DNA from: Membranipora membranacea
Taxonomy: Eukaryota; Bryozoa; Gymnolaemata; Cheilostomatida; Membraniporidae
NCBI GenBank assembly: GCA_914767715.1
Contig: OU612075.1
Coordinates: 18,412,001 to 18,476,000 of the forward strand
Direction of reading: 5' to 3'
DNA: 64,000 bases
Positions 23,101 through 36,277 of this stretch are shown here, one piece after another. The notes beneath the pieces are model-generated. The model made no database searches. It was not told the DNA's origin and was given only the letters and a program-made list of their open reading frames with translations. Both the position numbers and the translations under genes were made by a program. Positions within the stretch are counted from its first letter, which is position 1; every line of letters begins with the position of its first letter.

Positions 23101-25460
23101 TTCAAGCCTTTGTATCCTATTTCCTTGCTGCACCAATTCTGAGTCAAGGAGAGCTGAAATCAGTTGAAAAACAATAGTTTACTCATCTAATCAGTCGGAA
23201 AGTCAATGTGGAAAATGGCCAAAACTGTGTAATGGTTGCAAGAAAACTCTGACCAATTGATCAGACGGAAAAAAAACTGACAAACTAATATGCAGTATAA
23301 ATACAGCCACATCCAAAGGGGAATACTTAGTTGTTGGATTCAATCCTTAATCTATGATCACAGTATTCTCCGAATCCCTACTGGTCTGTTCCATGCACCA
23401 TGACCTGAAGATTGTAATGGTTCAAATCCTGATATGTAATTGATTCTAGTAAACTTTGTGACAAGCTATAAAGACATTTCTACCGTTGCCTACTTCTGCC
23501 ATGCAGTGTTTTGGAATATTAGGAAGCAGGTGCCTAGAAATAAAATGTGTTTTCAGGCAGCTATGTGTTAACTTTACCAAGTCTCCTAAGTTTTTAGGTA
23601 GCTGCTCGATTATTTAAGAAACACATTTTATTTCTAGGCACCTGCTTCCTAATATTCCAAAACACTGCATGGCAGAAATGGGCCACGGTACATTTCAGCC
23701 ACTGCACTAATCAGAAGGATGCCTTGATAAATGACCTTAGGTGCATTTATCACTCTGTTTTTGTTCACACTAGCAAAAATTCACAACATCTCGTAAAGAA
23801 AATGTCCTCCACTAAGACTTGGTAGAACTATATAAATGTATGTACACATGTGAAACTGATACGCTCATAAATAAACATAGGTGTAAGTATTCATAATACC
23901 CACTATAATTGTAGTGACCTACACAAGGTTGATTAAAACGAAGGTCCGATGGCATATGAAACTAAATGGATATGGCATATTTACAATAGTGATGACTTTC
24001 GAAACAGACACATGGTAAGCCCCCCAGACTCCTTGCGATTTGAACCCCTTCTTTAAACCCCATGTAGAATATATTGTAACGGGTAAACCTACCCTGGTCT
24101 TGCTCCCTACTGATTGCATGTTGTCTCAGGAGGCGATCCAGATATGCGATGGTGTCTTCGCTCTCCTGCTGAAACGCGATATCATAAATGTTTTGATTGC
24201 ACTGATTCTGTAACTCTATCAATATTTTTGCTGTCTCAAGTGGAATGCTAGAGAGGATGGTTTTGATAATATCCTGGTTTCCGCATTCCGCTGCGTAGTG
24301 AAGGGCAGTATTTCGTCCCACATCAGTTTTCTTCAATAGTGAAACTCGGCCGACTGTATCTTGCACAGAATCAATCAAAAGTTGCATGATGGTTGGGTCT
24401 CCATCCCTGCGAGAAGCTGCATAGTGGAATGCTGTAATGAAAAAAGCGAAATCTTTGCCACTATTGTGAGACACAGATCATGATGATGATAGGAATTCAT
24501 AAAGAATTCAGATGAGTTGCAAAGGTTTCTGTCGAAATAAAACGACAGCAGCTATACTTATTCATGACTACAATAACAAGTCAGTTGATCTGTCGAGAAC
24601 CAGCATGCAAAAATGAGCCAATATACCAAATCCGTAGGACTCAATTTTGTTCTAATATCTCTCTGCGACAAAAAGAAATGACGCCTCAACGACCTAAACA
24701 TATCTGGTTACTGAAAGCTAAATTTTCCATTTGTGGATGGGTGAGATTTTTTAGTTGAAGAATTCAAGCTCAATATACTCTAATACAACATGACATATTC
24801 GTGAGGTGTGAGGTGCTAAGTGCGAAGAGCTAAAATGAGAAAATATAAGAAGTGCAAACGTTGGGCAGAAGAGAAACCAATCATAATAGAAATGATTAAA
24901 AAAAGAGGAGAAAATCCAAAAAGTTATCTAAAACGCAAACAAGGGAATCAGAGGAAATCAGTTTGAATTGAAAATGGTAAAATGGCGTTCATCGGGGGTC
25001 ATTATATCTTGTCTTACCATAAAGCACTTACTCCATCCTGAGTGAACGATTTTGCGATGATTTTGCCACAGTGAACGACCAAAATTGAGGGAGGTAATAA
25101 TCTGGTGAAAAAGTATAAATGTTTCTAATGTAATACCTCCCCCCCCCACCCTGCTGTGTTGTACTCACCAGTCATAGCCGTGTCAGAAGGCAGCATGAGC
25201 AGTGATAACACATCCTCTCCTCTCACAGCCTCCAGAGCACATCTCACCAAATCATCGTATCCATGACCCACAATGCTGTGCATCACTGTGCCGAGGCTGT
25301 TACTCGTCTTCAAGAGTTTAAGGATTACATCTGGTGAGCAGTTATCCAACGTGTCTTGGAATTCCCGCTCAGATGGTCTATACCCAGTACTTGTTTTTAG
25401 CTGATCACAAATAGATTTAGCTCTGCTTATCCAAGCCAAAGCAATGTCCCAGTCTGACAT
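20136..25460 (-). CDS. Ankyrin-repeat and coiled-coil protein, paralog A
   Basis: Minus-strand exons: 25460-25169, 24431-24093, 23153-23097, 22261-22094, 21872-21696, 20293-20136; every intron is phase 1 (396 residues). Exon 1 (MSDWDIALAWIS) repeats the paralog's SLGTVMHSIVGHGYDDLV block. Exon 2 carries AFHYAASRRDG and TALHYAAECGNQDII, both standard ankyrin signatures. The 57-nt exon 3 has no counterpart in paralog B. Exons 4 and 5 form a long coiled coil (for example TKVEQTEADNKDIKRRLEQL) with frequent Glu and Lys. The last exon reads VLECLAKFFENHKPNF and ends FLLC; it is unrelated to the last exon of paralog B. An upstream in-frame ATG at 25484 is an alternative start. A scaffold or adaptor role is inferred. 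The terminal exon is the least certain. Confidence 0.7.
20461..20505 (+). repeat. ACATA/AAATA simple repeat
   Basis: Repeats of the ACATA type (CATAACATAACATAA) pass into AAATA-type repeats. It lies in the last intron of the ankyrin paralog A. Confidence 0.8.
23494..23677. mobile_element. Perfect 60-bp-arm foldback element
   Basis: The arms (about 23494-23553 and 23618-23677) match exactly in inverted orientation, for example TTTTGGAATATTAGGAAGCA against its complement. A loop of about 64 bp contains a smaller inverted repeat, CCTAAGTTTTTAGG. Perfect arms in such AT-rich intronic DNA suggest a recent insertion. It lies in the intron between exons 2 and 3 of the ankyrin paralog A. Confidence 0.8.
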
Positions 25461-25484
25461 CTCTTTATTTCTTATTGATATCAT

Positions 25485-27355
25485 GTTAATTTAAAATGGT
25501 AAGCAAAATTGTCAATAATCCTTGGCTTATGTTTCTTGGCAGTCTCACTATTGTACCAGTACTCTTATAGTAACTACACTAGAGAATAACCAACTGACCT
25601 CACCGAAGGCTATCAGGTTAATGATCTGATTGCCTATGGTTAGTTTGTCTCCACCTGTCTCCATTCATGCAGCTATGTAGATGTGAAATGTGAATTGAAT
25701 TCCAAAACAAATATACATTGGACACTAGCCAATTTCCTCATTGACCAACTTTTACCATGCTTGAATGGCATGCTGCACAATGAGTCATGACTTGACCTTG
25801 CCTAAAGTTCCGACATAGTTATTATCTCTAACAATCAATATAGGACAATAACAGGTTAAGTGCAGGATGTCAATTATAACCCTCCCCCAAATAACCAAAG
25901 AATATGATAGGGTATGAAACACAACAGACCTGAGAATTAGCAAAACTTAGTGTGGTGTTGACACGTGTAGCGCTGACAGGGGAATTCCCGTTCATAGTAA
26001 GAAATTTGTCAATACATAATAAAACTATGGAGTGACCAGTCATGAACCTGGAAAAAGCCTTCACGCGATTTCTAAGTGATCAGTGAACTTTAAACCTGCA
26101 TTGGTCAACTGTTATCTTGCGTCATCTAATTGAAACTACTCATCAACTTGAGATATTAGTAGCTGATAGGGATCCATACCTGCTTGATAATAATATATTT
26201 CCATCATTTTATAGGTTATAAGTCAGCTACAGAGCAATTCCATATAGAATGGGTAACCAGCATGATTAATTAGATTGAATGGAATTATTTGAATTTCAGA
26301 TTTAAAAAAACAGTTGTAATTTATTGAGGAGCCACAAGCATAAATTTTGAATTTCCAACATTCGTACAATATTTTTAACACAGCCTTTATTCTCAGTGCA
26401 GCTGATTAATCCTATACCTGACTCTTCTGTTGGTGTTGACTTCAGCAGTTTAAAAGCGAAAATGTTTGTTGAACATAAAAAGTTACCACAGGGCTATGGA
26501 AAGTTTTTCTTGTAAATTGTAAAAATTTATGATATTATTCATTGCATGGTTGTCTCCTGTTCCTTTGTGAACAGGCAACTCCTAAAAATAATGAAATTTG
26601 TTTTCAAAAGAATAAAATTTCATTTTTTGTCCAGCAACATTCCAACCTGGAATTCACTCCAAAATCTTAAATTTTTTATTATCTTGAATTTGGCAACATA
26701 TAATGATGTTATTTGCTTAATTTCCTCTGTTGTCCTATTAATCTGATGTAAAACCTGATGTAAAATATTTTGTAGCCTGATAACTTGTTAGAAAGTAATC
26801 TCTTGCCGCATAATAGCCTCAGCATTATCAATTTGTAGCTTGCAGTGCCTGGCCATACTGACTCTCGTGATCTGACTGGGCATGTAGATCACTGATAAAC
26901 TAGGCTATCATTACCATAAAGTAGGTGTCGTAAGGCTAGGTATGCATCATGCGTTTGCATTTGCGCATGTGCAAGAACAATGAGTTTAGATTGGGTTCTG
27001 ATTGCAACTTTGGAAAGGGGAAATGGGATATCCCCTGCATAAACTGTCAATAAGAATCAGCTAATAATGACAAGAGAGGATAACTATTAATAACAAATCC
27101 GCACGCTTTGGGGAGTATGTCACCAGAGCAGGTAGCCAATCAGATGGCTTCGGAATTCCGAGACTCAATTTTGCAGAGATCAGCTCATACCCAGAGCTGA
27201 GCATGCGCAGAATGGTGCCTGGTACTAACTACTAAATAAAACAAAGCCCTAGTGCCTAGGCCATGTCAACTAAAATGTAATTTATTATTGGAGCGCCTCT
27301 CATTTTCTACAGGTGCTCCAATTGGGGAACTAAAGCTGAATAGGAAGTAAGTAGC
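25485..27355. other. Gene-free stretch
   Basis: No frame on either strand shows coding character or paired splice sites beyond chance. No long repeat was recognised. It separates the minus-strand ankyrin genes from the plus-strand genes and may hold their upstream regions. Confidence 0.45.
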
Positions 27356-28240
27356 ATGGTGGTTGTATCACTCCTAGTACCACCACACTATAAACAGTTA
27401 GATATAATTCCTCAGTTCCAGAGGTATTTTTGTAAGCTGTGTTGCCCAGGCATACTCTACCTAATGGGTGGCGCTACCTTTGGATTGTTTTCAAATGTGG
27501 TACTGCATACAAACAAGGATAATTGCAGCAGTAAGTTTGGTGAATTATGAGCAAAATATTGCTCATCCTCCAAGTGCTCAATCTTCTCCAAGTGTAGTCC
27601 ACAATACATGGTGAAGCTGTTTAACAGATATTGAGACATGTGTGCTGCGCGATGGAATGAGCACTTATGTATGTATGTTGTATCTTTGTGGTTTAAAATA
27701 AAAGGACAGGTCTTGTAAAAGCTATAGTGGCCCGTTTGAGTTTGTGACAATCACATGCCAATAAATATATTATTGGAAATTTTTTTCCCATCTTTAGTAG
27801 ACCATGCGCTTAAATTGAAGCATTTCATACACACTTATATGCTATAGAGTGATAAAGTGAGGACAAGAGAAAGTTGAGAGGAATTTTCTTTCCAACAAAG
27901 CCAATAGTTTCAACTAGGTCTATTGCCACAATGCTCTTTATTAGCCTGAGACCTTCAATATGACACCAAATATGGGGAAGCACAACTATAGATTCAGATT
28001 CTAAGTTCAGAAATAGAAAAACTGCCAGACGATAAACAATTTGGTACAATTTGGTTTATCGGTGTCATGATGGTTTGAGTATACATTATTTATTAAGATT
28101 ATGTGTTTCAATAATCCTAGGTACTTACTTGTATTTTTAGTCATTTTCTAGGCCTTGACGCAGAATACAAATACCACACCATCACATGGCTCCAAAAACT
28201 TGATGAAATTGCTTGGACGTACACAGATACACCACATTGA
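27356..28240 (+). CDS. Possible small two-exon protein, unassigned
   Basis: The ATG at 27356 (context GTAGCATGG) opens a 175-nt exon that ends at a strong donor, GTAAGT at 27531. The frame (phase 1) continues after a pyrimidine-rich acceptor at 28152 and ends at a stop at 28240, giving 87 residues. The first exon has CKLCCPG followed by a hydrophobic stretch (GILYLMGGATFGLFSNVVL) that could be a membrane segment. The second has TITWLQKLDEIAWTY. No family was recognised. The matching phases and good splice sites are the only support, so this may be chance or one end of a longer gene. Confidence 0.3.
27940..28000 (+). repeat. Dispersed repeat, second copy at about 1017-1077
   Basis: CCTTCAATATGA, CACCAAATATGGGGA and CACAACTATAG occur here in the same order and spacing as at 1030-1071, with a few substitutions. 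This is a fragment of an interspersed repeat whose full length cannot be judged from two copies. Confidence 0.6.
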
Positions 28241-31200
28241 CAATAGATGAGCGTGATGCTGAAGGATGTGCTACAAAATCATACCATTGAACTCAGTAAG
28301 TTGTCATTATATTTGCTACTGGTATCTCAACTGTACAAATGGTATTCTTGCAGCGGATCATCACACATAAATGACCTAAAAGACGCCATGCTGCAAAATA
28401 AGGAAACCAGCTTACTCCCCTGTCTTTGGTAACAGTGTGTAATGCTTGCGACTTGAAGTGTATTTGTTACTAGGGATGATATTCTCGATGTAATTTCTGG
28501 TCTCTCTTTATGTAGATAGGGTCCAACCAATATATTGATGGAGATTCCTTATAGTCGTATTTTCCAAAACTGTCATAACAGTGGCGGTTATTGAACCAAC
28601 TCATAAAAAAATGTTAGAATAGCTAATACTCTACTAAAGGTATGCTAAACACTATATGGTCATATGCTGTCACTTGATACAGTAACAGCAGTTCATATTC
28701 CACTCTGCTTCCTGATTTTGAGTTTCGTAGTTATTTTGTACAGAAAAATACCCTAGTTGAGTAAGTAGTGTTTTGATTAGCTAGTTTTGGGTTGACTTAT
28801 TAGTAGCTAACCCCAATTTCCACAGATAAAGGTAGGAGCTTATAGATGGTAAAGAGGGTGAGGACATTTTAGCCTGCTATGGAGAGGCAAAATTTCCCTC
28901 CTGTCAATTCTTTACTCGTCAGTCCTCAAGGGAAGATTTTTTAATTGAATCAACTTGTCTCCCCTAATTATAAAGAGGATAACTCCAATTAATAAACTGG
29001 ACATGAATTTTTGCAGCATTGTCATTTGTATTTTGCTCCCACTTTATGTTATGTTTTATAAGGGGTTCCAATAAAGATTCAAAATTACCTTTTATGTGCA
29101 GTAGTATAGCAGAGTATTGAGGGTGAGCACACAACTTGTGTGTAACCTCTAAAACTGCAACAGCGGTAAGAAGCATTTCAATACCAAAACACTCCTTGTG
29201 GGTTGTAGAACTACATGTTATGCATTTCACTTTGTTCAAAGCTCTTGAGACGTCCAAATTTTAATTAAGTGACATTAGAATGTATTGAGACGAGGCAGAA
29301 GGGACCAATTCTCTTTTTCCGAATAAAATCTGTTCGTGAATTATAAAAACCTTTGCCTAAAATATACCCTGTTCTCCTACTTTTCTACATGATAAGATAA
29401 TAGTGTTTCAGATCAGATCACCAATGTACGCTTAATATAATGATTCCATTTCAGTAACAATAAAATAATGATGATTTAGAAACCTTATGGCTAGAGTTGA
29501 TTGCCAGAATATTTCTTGATGTCTGTAAACTTTGGAATAGTTATTGCTACCTAGTTATAGCAATAATGATATATACTGGACTGCCTTTCTCCAAATTATA
29601 AATTGTCTCTTCATTTCTCTTTGACAGTATTCCACTGACAGGTTATATCAGGAGCAGCTACGTGATCTCCTCTGCTGACAGTGGCAGCAGTTACCTTTTC
29701 CACTAATTGGAAACTGCGTGATGTTCTCAGACATTGAATTATCAAAACGTAAAGAAATATTAGCATACGCTTAGGCATATTTTTGCGTTTTGCTTTTGAT
29801 TTTTGCATATGTTTGCTGATGACATACATGTTAATTTTACAAAAAGAAATGATAAATTTTTTCCTTAAAATTTAAAACAATTCTTTTCATAAGAATTAAG
29901 TCTTGTTGTCCTATAGTTTTATCATCCAACAGATGTCTAACTCGAATCGAGATTTTTTCAACAATGCAACAGGCTTTCTTGAGGTGAATATTGCTTTCGT
30001 TGTATCACAAAGTTATCACATTTTCTATGCTCTTAGTTGTTGGTTGAATTACCACCTTTGTGATCAAATATGATTATTAATAACCTTATGATCTATCTTA
30101 CCTATGATGTAGCACATACTCCTTCTCTGATGTATATATCTATCTATATAATTCTCTAGTATAGTATTTAATAGATAGTGGAACATTTAATCAGGACGTT
30201 CAAATACTATTGGGAATGTTCTAGGGATTCAGTAACACCATCCCAACTAAACTTGAGGATTAAAATTGGTCTTAAAAACCGTAAAAAAACACCAAGCTCC
30301 AGACGAGACAAAGCGAATCAGTGAAATTGTTCTACCTAGGTCCTACCACTGTAATAGCTACACATTTTGAGCTATGATTGGCCGTTCCTCAAAAATGACA
30401 CGCCTTACATTTTCAAAATTGATGATTTCTTGTTGGATTTTTATCGAATATTTGAGAATCATCCAAAAAAAAGTGACTGGTGCGGCAATACCATACGTCA
30501 TTATTTGGGTCAAAGGTAATGATGACCCCTAGCACACATGACAGGGTGGGAAAGTCAACATATTTTTATAAAATTTGTGTAGAAAGTTGAGGCACTCTAT
30601 ACCAGCAAAGGTATTTTTCGTGCTATGAAATATCTTATAGACGAAGGCACCATACATCTGCTCCTTGTATTTGTGAGTCCATCCTACAGATCATTAATAT
30701 GCTGTTATGTTTGGTGTAATGTGAGATTTGAGTTCCACCCTCCGCCCCATTTTGGAGGAGCAGACTGCACAAAAATAGATGACAAGGTTGAGTCTACTGT
30801 AATACTGTAATATCCCTGAAAAATGTCTCAGTTCTGGGTTATTTACCCATACAATGATACATATTCTTGTGAGGTAATAATTTGGTTATTTGGTTCATAC
30901 AGTACTAAGCATTCAGTTGTCAACCTATACAATATAAAGAAAGCCTATCTAAAAGCCAGCTTATATTACTGGTAAGTACCAATAATATGCTTATACTGTA
31001 AAAGCCAAATAATATGCTATTTAATCAGTAATTTCTAGGACATTACGAGGCTATCGTAGATCAGATTTTCTCCAAATAGTTTGTTTTCACTGGAAAATTA
31101 GGAGTTATCCCGAAAACAAGCAATGTATTCATTATCATCCTGTGTGTCCTATAAAGCTGCATAATGACCCAGAGAGTATGTAACATCTCTGTCACCTGAA

Positions 31201-33431
31201 TCATTGGGCAGAATCGGGTCAGCTTTCTGGTGCAACAATGTGTGTTATTGTTTGTGTCAAAGACAAAGTTACCCCCTAGCACACATGACAGGGTGGGCTG
31301 GTCAAAACAATACGGTTGAGATCTGGCAGCAGTAGGAGAGCAATATCTGGCAGCAAATTTGTCTCTTCAAGTCGCACTTTTATGCAATGCAATAAAATTA
31401 TTGATGGTAAGACCCTACACATATTAAATTGGAATTGGGACGTCCGCATTTTTCAAATGATTCATATACTGCTTCAAAGATTTCATATCAATGTTCATTT
31501 CGACACCGTGATTTGGGAATCTTTCATATTTAGAAACAAGAAAGCAAAAATTGTTCAAATATAATTATTATAAACTATCCGAAAATCTCCACATTTACTC
31601 CTCTGCTTCTCTTACGAGAACAATTCTCTCACTTTCAGACATTGCTATGTACCGATTCTGGCACATTTTCATCCCCTATTTCACCTGTATCCGTCCCTTG
31701 ATTACTGCTATTCATGACTGAAAAGTATCAATTTTGAGGCTTTCGGGTGCCAAGCAGATAAAAGATAGTAAGCAAAACATTTAACAAGCTATCCCATAAT
31801 GCCCTGTGGATCGGACCAACATTTATTGTCTGCAAAAGATATCTGAAATTGAGAAGATCAAGATGACAAACAGTCATTGGCGACAAGAAACACAAACCAT
31901 TTTGAAGGAATAGAAAAAACAGGAAAACTTGAAGCGAGAATTAAAAAGAACATCTGTCAGTCTTATGTAATTTTAATTTAATTTAATGTATTGTGAGTTA
32001 TGGACTGTGAGCATAGAGATACCAAAGAAAACATAAGTAGTACTTTGAAAGTTTTAAAAAATTTTCACATTAGCTGTGATATTGCATATTTCAGTATCTT
32101 ACATACATGGTACCAATACAACTGGTCACAACTTTGTAGATTTGGCTTTGCTGAAATGTTAACCTCATGTTCTCAGATATGAGTCCAGCTCATTGGTGAA
32201 GTATGGTATTATAATCTACAGCGTTTTTTGAACTTGGGGTCGAAATAATGACTTCAACTTCAGATTATTAGAAGTTGGCAATCTTCTTGGTATGAAAAGG
32301 CAACTCGATCGACAGGATGTAAAATTCTTTCGTGGCCAGAAAACAGCACTTTGCCAAAAACATCTTCCTTGTTTTACCAGTTACATCATTCTTGATCTTG
32401 TTCATCCTTCATTTCTACAATCATATGAGAACACAATTAATCTTATACAGGTGAATCAAATATATAATATCCATGATTGATAAACCCTCTTCCAATGCTT
32501 GTCAGACGAATAACATTAATTAAATACTTATGATCATAATAAATCACGGCTCTTCATGGGATATTTTTCGGTTTTTTTGTCTGACATTGTAGTAAGAAGT
32601 TTGGAAGATTGTGATGACAAAAATGATGAAATAAAGTAATCTTTAGTGAACAGTGATTCATACAAACACAAATACTTGTCTGTGCAAAAATATGGTTAAT
32701 GAGCTACAGATGGGCGAAAATCTTAATAGCACAAAATTTCCAATTTCAATGCGTTTCAGACATTCAAATATTGCGATCAAATGTTGGTAAAATATGTTGG
32801 TTAAAATCGCAAGGTTCCATCACTCACCACATCCCGGTGAATGGGTGGCGAAATAGGGGGGTGCCTGAAGGGCAAGGGCGCAATATCAGCGCCAATTTGC
32901 TCTCAGACACCTGACACATGATCATACATGCATTAATACAAAAGTAGGTGTCATAAGTTTGTTGACATTGCATTTGAGCCATCCATTTGTCTAGCTTAAT
33001 CGCTGCAAAGAATAGTGTTTGCCAACTATGCAGGGAGGGGGCTCCCATCCAACCCAACTGTTTTGGGAACTCAGGTTAATATTAATGAGAAAATCAATCA
33101 TTAATTCTATTTTCTTTTCTTTTGTTTTCTATTTACTAAAGAGTTCATGATATTCAAGTGTTAGTCTGAGAACAAAAGAATCTAAGAGACCACATGTATC
33201 ATCTTATTGATTGTAAACGAAGCAAATTATTGTGTAGACATTTAATCTGTTCGATTGTTCTCTGGTGATAGATGCTGCCTCAAGTCTTTCAAATACAAAT
33301 GAGCAAAGTATTTGAGAGGCAGCGGGAACCTCTCTTGGACTTGATAGTGACATATTCCAATTAAATACATCCAAATACCAACTGGATTAACAGATAGGCA
33401 ACCATAGAAAAGTAGTAATCTCCATTTTAAA
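28241..33431. other. Long gene-poor stretch with small repeats
   Basis: No convincing gene was found in 5.2 kb. A repeat of about 45 bp containing CCCCTAGCACACATGACAGG occurs at about 30520-30551 and 31272-31299. A possible plus-strand end-exon lies at 29627-29677: it follows CTCTTTGACAG and reads YSTDRLYQEQLRDLLC before a stop. It has no phased partner. The remainder is AT-rich and unassigned. Confidence 0.4.
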
Positions 33432-35784
33432 ATGGTGGTAAAGCCGATAGATGCGCTCAAGAAGAAGATAGCTGAGCTAGAGGTGAGTCTGCCGTGACAG
33501 CCGAATCGTTTGAGGCAACAGCCTGTAGAGAAACAGGGACTGTAGATGTGATTCAACCTGACTTAATTTATCAGTGTAGACAGCTATAAACTTAACTATA
33601 ACGTCATGACCAATGTCAAAAGGCGCTGACACAAATCATAGCAGTACTAGGGTCACAGTGCCAGGTCAAAATCTCTAATCTCTGTTTACTGAGAAGCTTC
33701 TATATTATTTAGGCTAAGCTGTAGATTTGGGTGGGGCATAGGGTTAGGTATTGAGTTTTTAGGACACTAGGCTAATTAGCGAGTTTTTTGGGTTCAATAA
33801 CTTTTAACTAACATCTTTCTCACAGCAAACTCACTGATAAATTAAAACAACTAAGATCTATCGGTGTAATCCTGAAGAGAAGTTAAATGTAAACTTTGAT
33901 TAAAATAGTTTAATCTAGCTAGAATTTGATATGTAGAATCGTAGATTGGCTAATTTACTTTGTTATGGTGATATACACAAAAGTATAGAATTAAGCCTTG
34001 ATTTAACCTTACAGACGTGGTTAATTAAGGATTAAAGAGTTAGTCTAAAATAATTTAATTTTTACCTTGCGTAAAAGCCAATGAATTTTCAAAACAACTC
34101 CATCACATGCTTCAACAACATTTTCTAGGAGCAAAAATCTTCATTAGAACAGAGCATTGAGAATCAGTTAGCAGAGATTGTGAAACTACAGAAGGAGCTG
34201 GAGCGCCTAAAGGCAGTCGAGACTAAAATAATGAAGGAAAAACAGAAGACTAAAGAGCAGGAGAAGGCAATAACAAAGCTAGAAACAAGTTTGGCTGAGA
34301 CTAAATCAGAGTTGGACAAAACACAGGTACGTTGTCTCGGCTCACCATTATTCTATAACTTATTGTGCTGATTTTGTTGAACAGGTGTGGGACGGCCAGG
34401 GGTTGGAGACGAAAAGTGTTTTTACAATGAACACATATCTATCAGAACTGTATCTGTATATGTTTTATCCGTGAAACAGGTGTAACATTTGTGTTAAATC
34501 TTTGCTGCATTAGTCATCATGCTGTTGATATCAGAGGGAGGGTTGAGACATTATGGATAACAGCGATTGCTAAATAGTGTCCGATTCGAATCAGACAGGT
34601 TGTTGCCAGGCAAATTGGTTGTGAAGGTTGGCTTCAAAGATAAATGAACGATCACCTCCCCCCACCCCCCTCCCCTTATCTTCCATATAAAACTGACAAT
34701 GGATTTCGCACCGCTTTCTTATTACAGAATGAAGATATGAAAGTCCAAAGAGAAAAGCTGGCTAAGGCGCACAACGAAATCGGATATTTAAACAGGCATA
34801 TCCGGAGCCAGGATAAGACAATGATTGAGCTGAAGCACGAGGTGAAGGCTCTAAGGTCAGCGGCTGCCGGAGCTGACACAGACCTCAGTAAACAATTATA
34901 TGAGACACAAGTACTCAGGATAGAGATGGAAAACTTGAGGAAATCCCTACCAGACATCGCAAAAAGTAGGTAGTGGTAGAATCTGAGTTAATAGTTCTCA
35001 GTTGTAGGGATGAACTAGAACAAGTTTGATCATGTTTGACCAGGGGAGGGGGATGAACAGGTGTTGTTAAAGTTGTCCTCTTTGAAACACCCTAGAGAAG
35101 TAATTATAAGCTAGAGTTTATGTTAGCTACCACAAATGTTCACTAGATAAAGTGGGAGTCCATATAAAATAATGAGGTTGAGTAGATGTGAGCTAGTCAT
35201 AAATTCTTGGGTGAAACGTTGAACATTTCCTCTTGCAAACACTCTACTCCTCAAGAATAGGCACAATATGAATCACTTATAATCAAAGCATCCATTCACA
35301 ATAATACTGACAGGCAAGGGGGGGTGTCAATGATCCTTGATCCAACCTTCTGAATTTTTGAGTGAAATCTAATGATAAGATAATATGAGATTGAACCAAT
35401 ATGGGCGTTGTTAGCATGCCCTGTTATTGTGCTTGTTTAGAGGTTAGATCTATCTATCTGTCATATGATGAGTCCATTAGACAATGGCTGTATAAAACAC
35501 CGAAGTTCACAACACAAACTAATTTCACTTCAAAGAAATCTTTCAATAAATTCACAGGGCTCCCTGGAAATCATTCCTAAAATATACCTTGTCATTTTCT
35601 AGGTGAGCAAAAGCATGTTAATCCCTCCTTCAAAGAATATGTGAAGACTAAACGAGAGTTGTCCCAACTTAGATCTGAGAACAGAAAACTCCGATCTACA
35701 ATAAACAGACAGTCATTACGAGAAGGTACCATAATATACCTTGATGATGACGGGGGAGACGATCATAATAAGGAGGAAGAATAA
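33432..35784 (+). CDS. Small coiled-coil protein
   Basis: Exons: 33432-33482, 34129-34326, 34728-34965, 35603-35784; the frame is continuous through all splices (222 residues). The ATG at 33432 follows an in-frame stop and begins MVVKPIDALKKKIAEL. Almost the whole chain is Glu/Lys/Leu-rich heptads (for example LQKELERLKAVETKIMKEK and LRSENRKLRSTIN), predicting one long dimeric coiled coil. The C-terminus turns acidic (DDDGGDDHNKEEE). No globular domain, signal peptide or membrane segment is visible. It resembles generic coiled-coil-domain proteins of centrosome, cilium or vesicle-tether type, but I cannot name an ortholog. Its stop overlaps a poly(A) signal. Confidence 0.75.
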
Positions 35785-35785
35785 A
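35780..35785 (+). terminator. Poly(A) signal overlapping a stop codon
   Basis: AATAAA spans the TAA stop of the coiled-coil gene (GAA TAA A). If used, the 3' UTR would be only about 10-30 nt long. A T-rich stretch follows directly. Confidence 0.45.
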
Positions 35786-35825
35786 GTTTATTTCATCTAA
35801 GTCAAGGGTTCTCCCTTCATCTGGT

Positions 35826-36197
35826 CTACCTGTGCTTCTTGATAGTCTCGTAAAAATAACGATTGGAAGGGTCGGCTATGTGTTGAAACCCTCTCAAAAG
35901 TTTGACAAGTGATCTTATGATAATAATGTATTTTAAAACTTTGAGTTTTACCATGAACGTCAGACCGGCTAATGCTTCAGAGAGTAAATTTTTATAGGTA
36001 TTCATATTAATGAATAAATATACATCATTTGACATACCGTAAGATGAAGGGATACCTTTTATCTTGAGTTTGAATCCGATGCATCTTGCCAGCTTTCGTA
36101 TTTGTAAATCTTCAAACCTTTTCCTAATCATCTTTTTCCCAAATATCTGTGAATAAATGAAAAGATTATGGCTGTGTTTCATCAATAACCATTTCAT
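35826..36197 (-). CDS. Hypothetical ORF convergent with the coiled-coil gene
   Basis: A minus-strand ATG at 36197 opens a 123-codon frame without a stop, long for this AT-rich DNA. It is basic, with KKMIRKRFEDLQIRKLARC and a C-terminal part reading HIADPSNRYFYETIKKHR. An acceptor-like ATTCACAG at about 36148 and a donor-like GTATGT within it suggest it could instead be one or two exons of a longer gene. The stop lies 41 bp from that of the plus-strand coiled-coil gene. No family was recognised. Confidence 0.3.
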   Translation of the reverse strand: MKWLLMKHSHNLFIYSQIFGKKMIRKRFEDLQIRKLARCIGFKLKIKGIPSSYGMSNDVYLFINMNTYKNLLSEALAGLTFMVKLKVLKYIIIIRSLVKLLRGFQHIADPSNRYFYETIKKHR

Positions 36198-36210
36198 AGA
36201 AGAGTAGTTC

Positions 36211-36277
36211 TAGCCTTGTAACGTGGCCAAAGGTCACCACAAAAAAAACCGTGGCTACGTGACAAGGCTAGAGTGGT
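36211..36277. repeat. Hairpin with 20-bp arms
   Basis: CTAGCCTTGTAACGTGGCCA pairs with TGGCTACGTGACAAGGCTAG with two mismatches, around an A-rich loop. It is probably a short foldback repeat. Confidence 0.6.
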
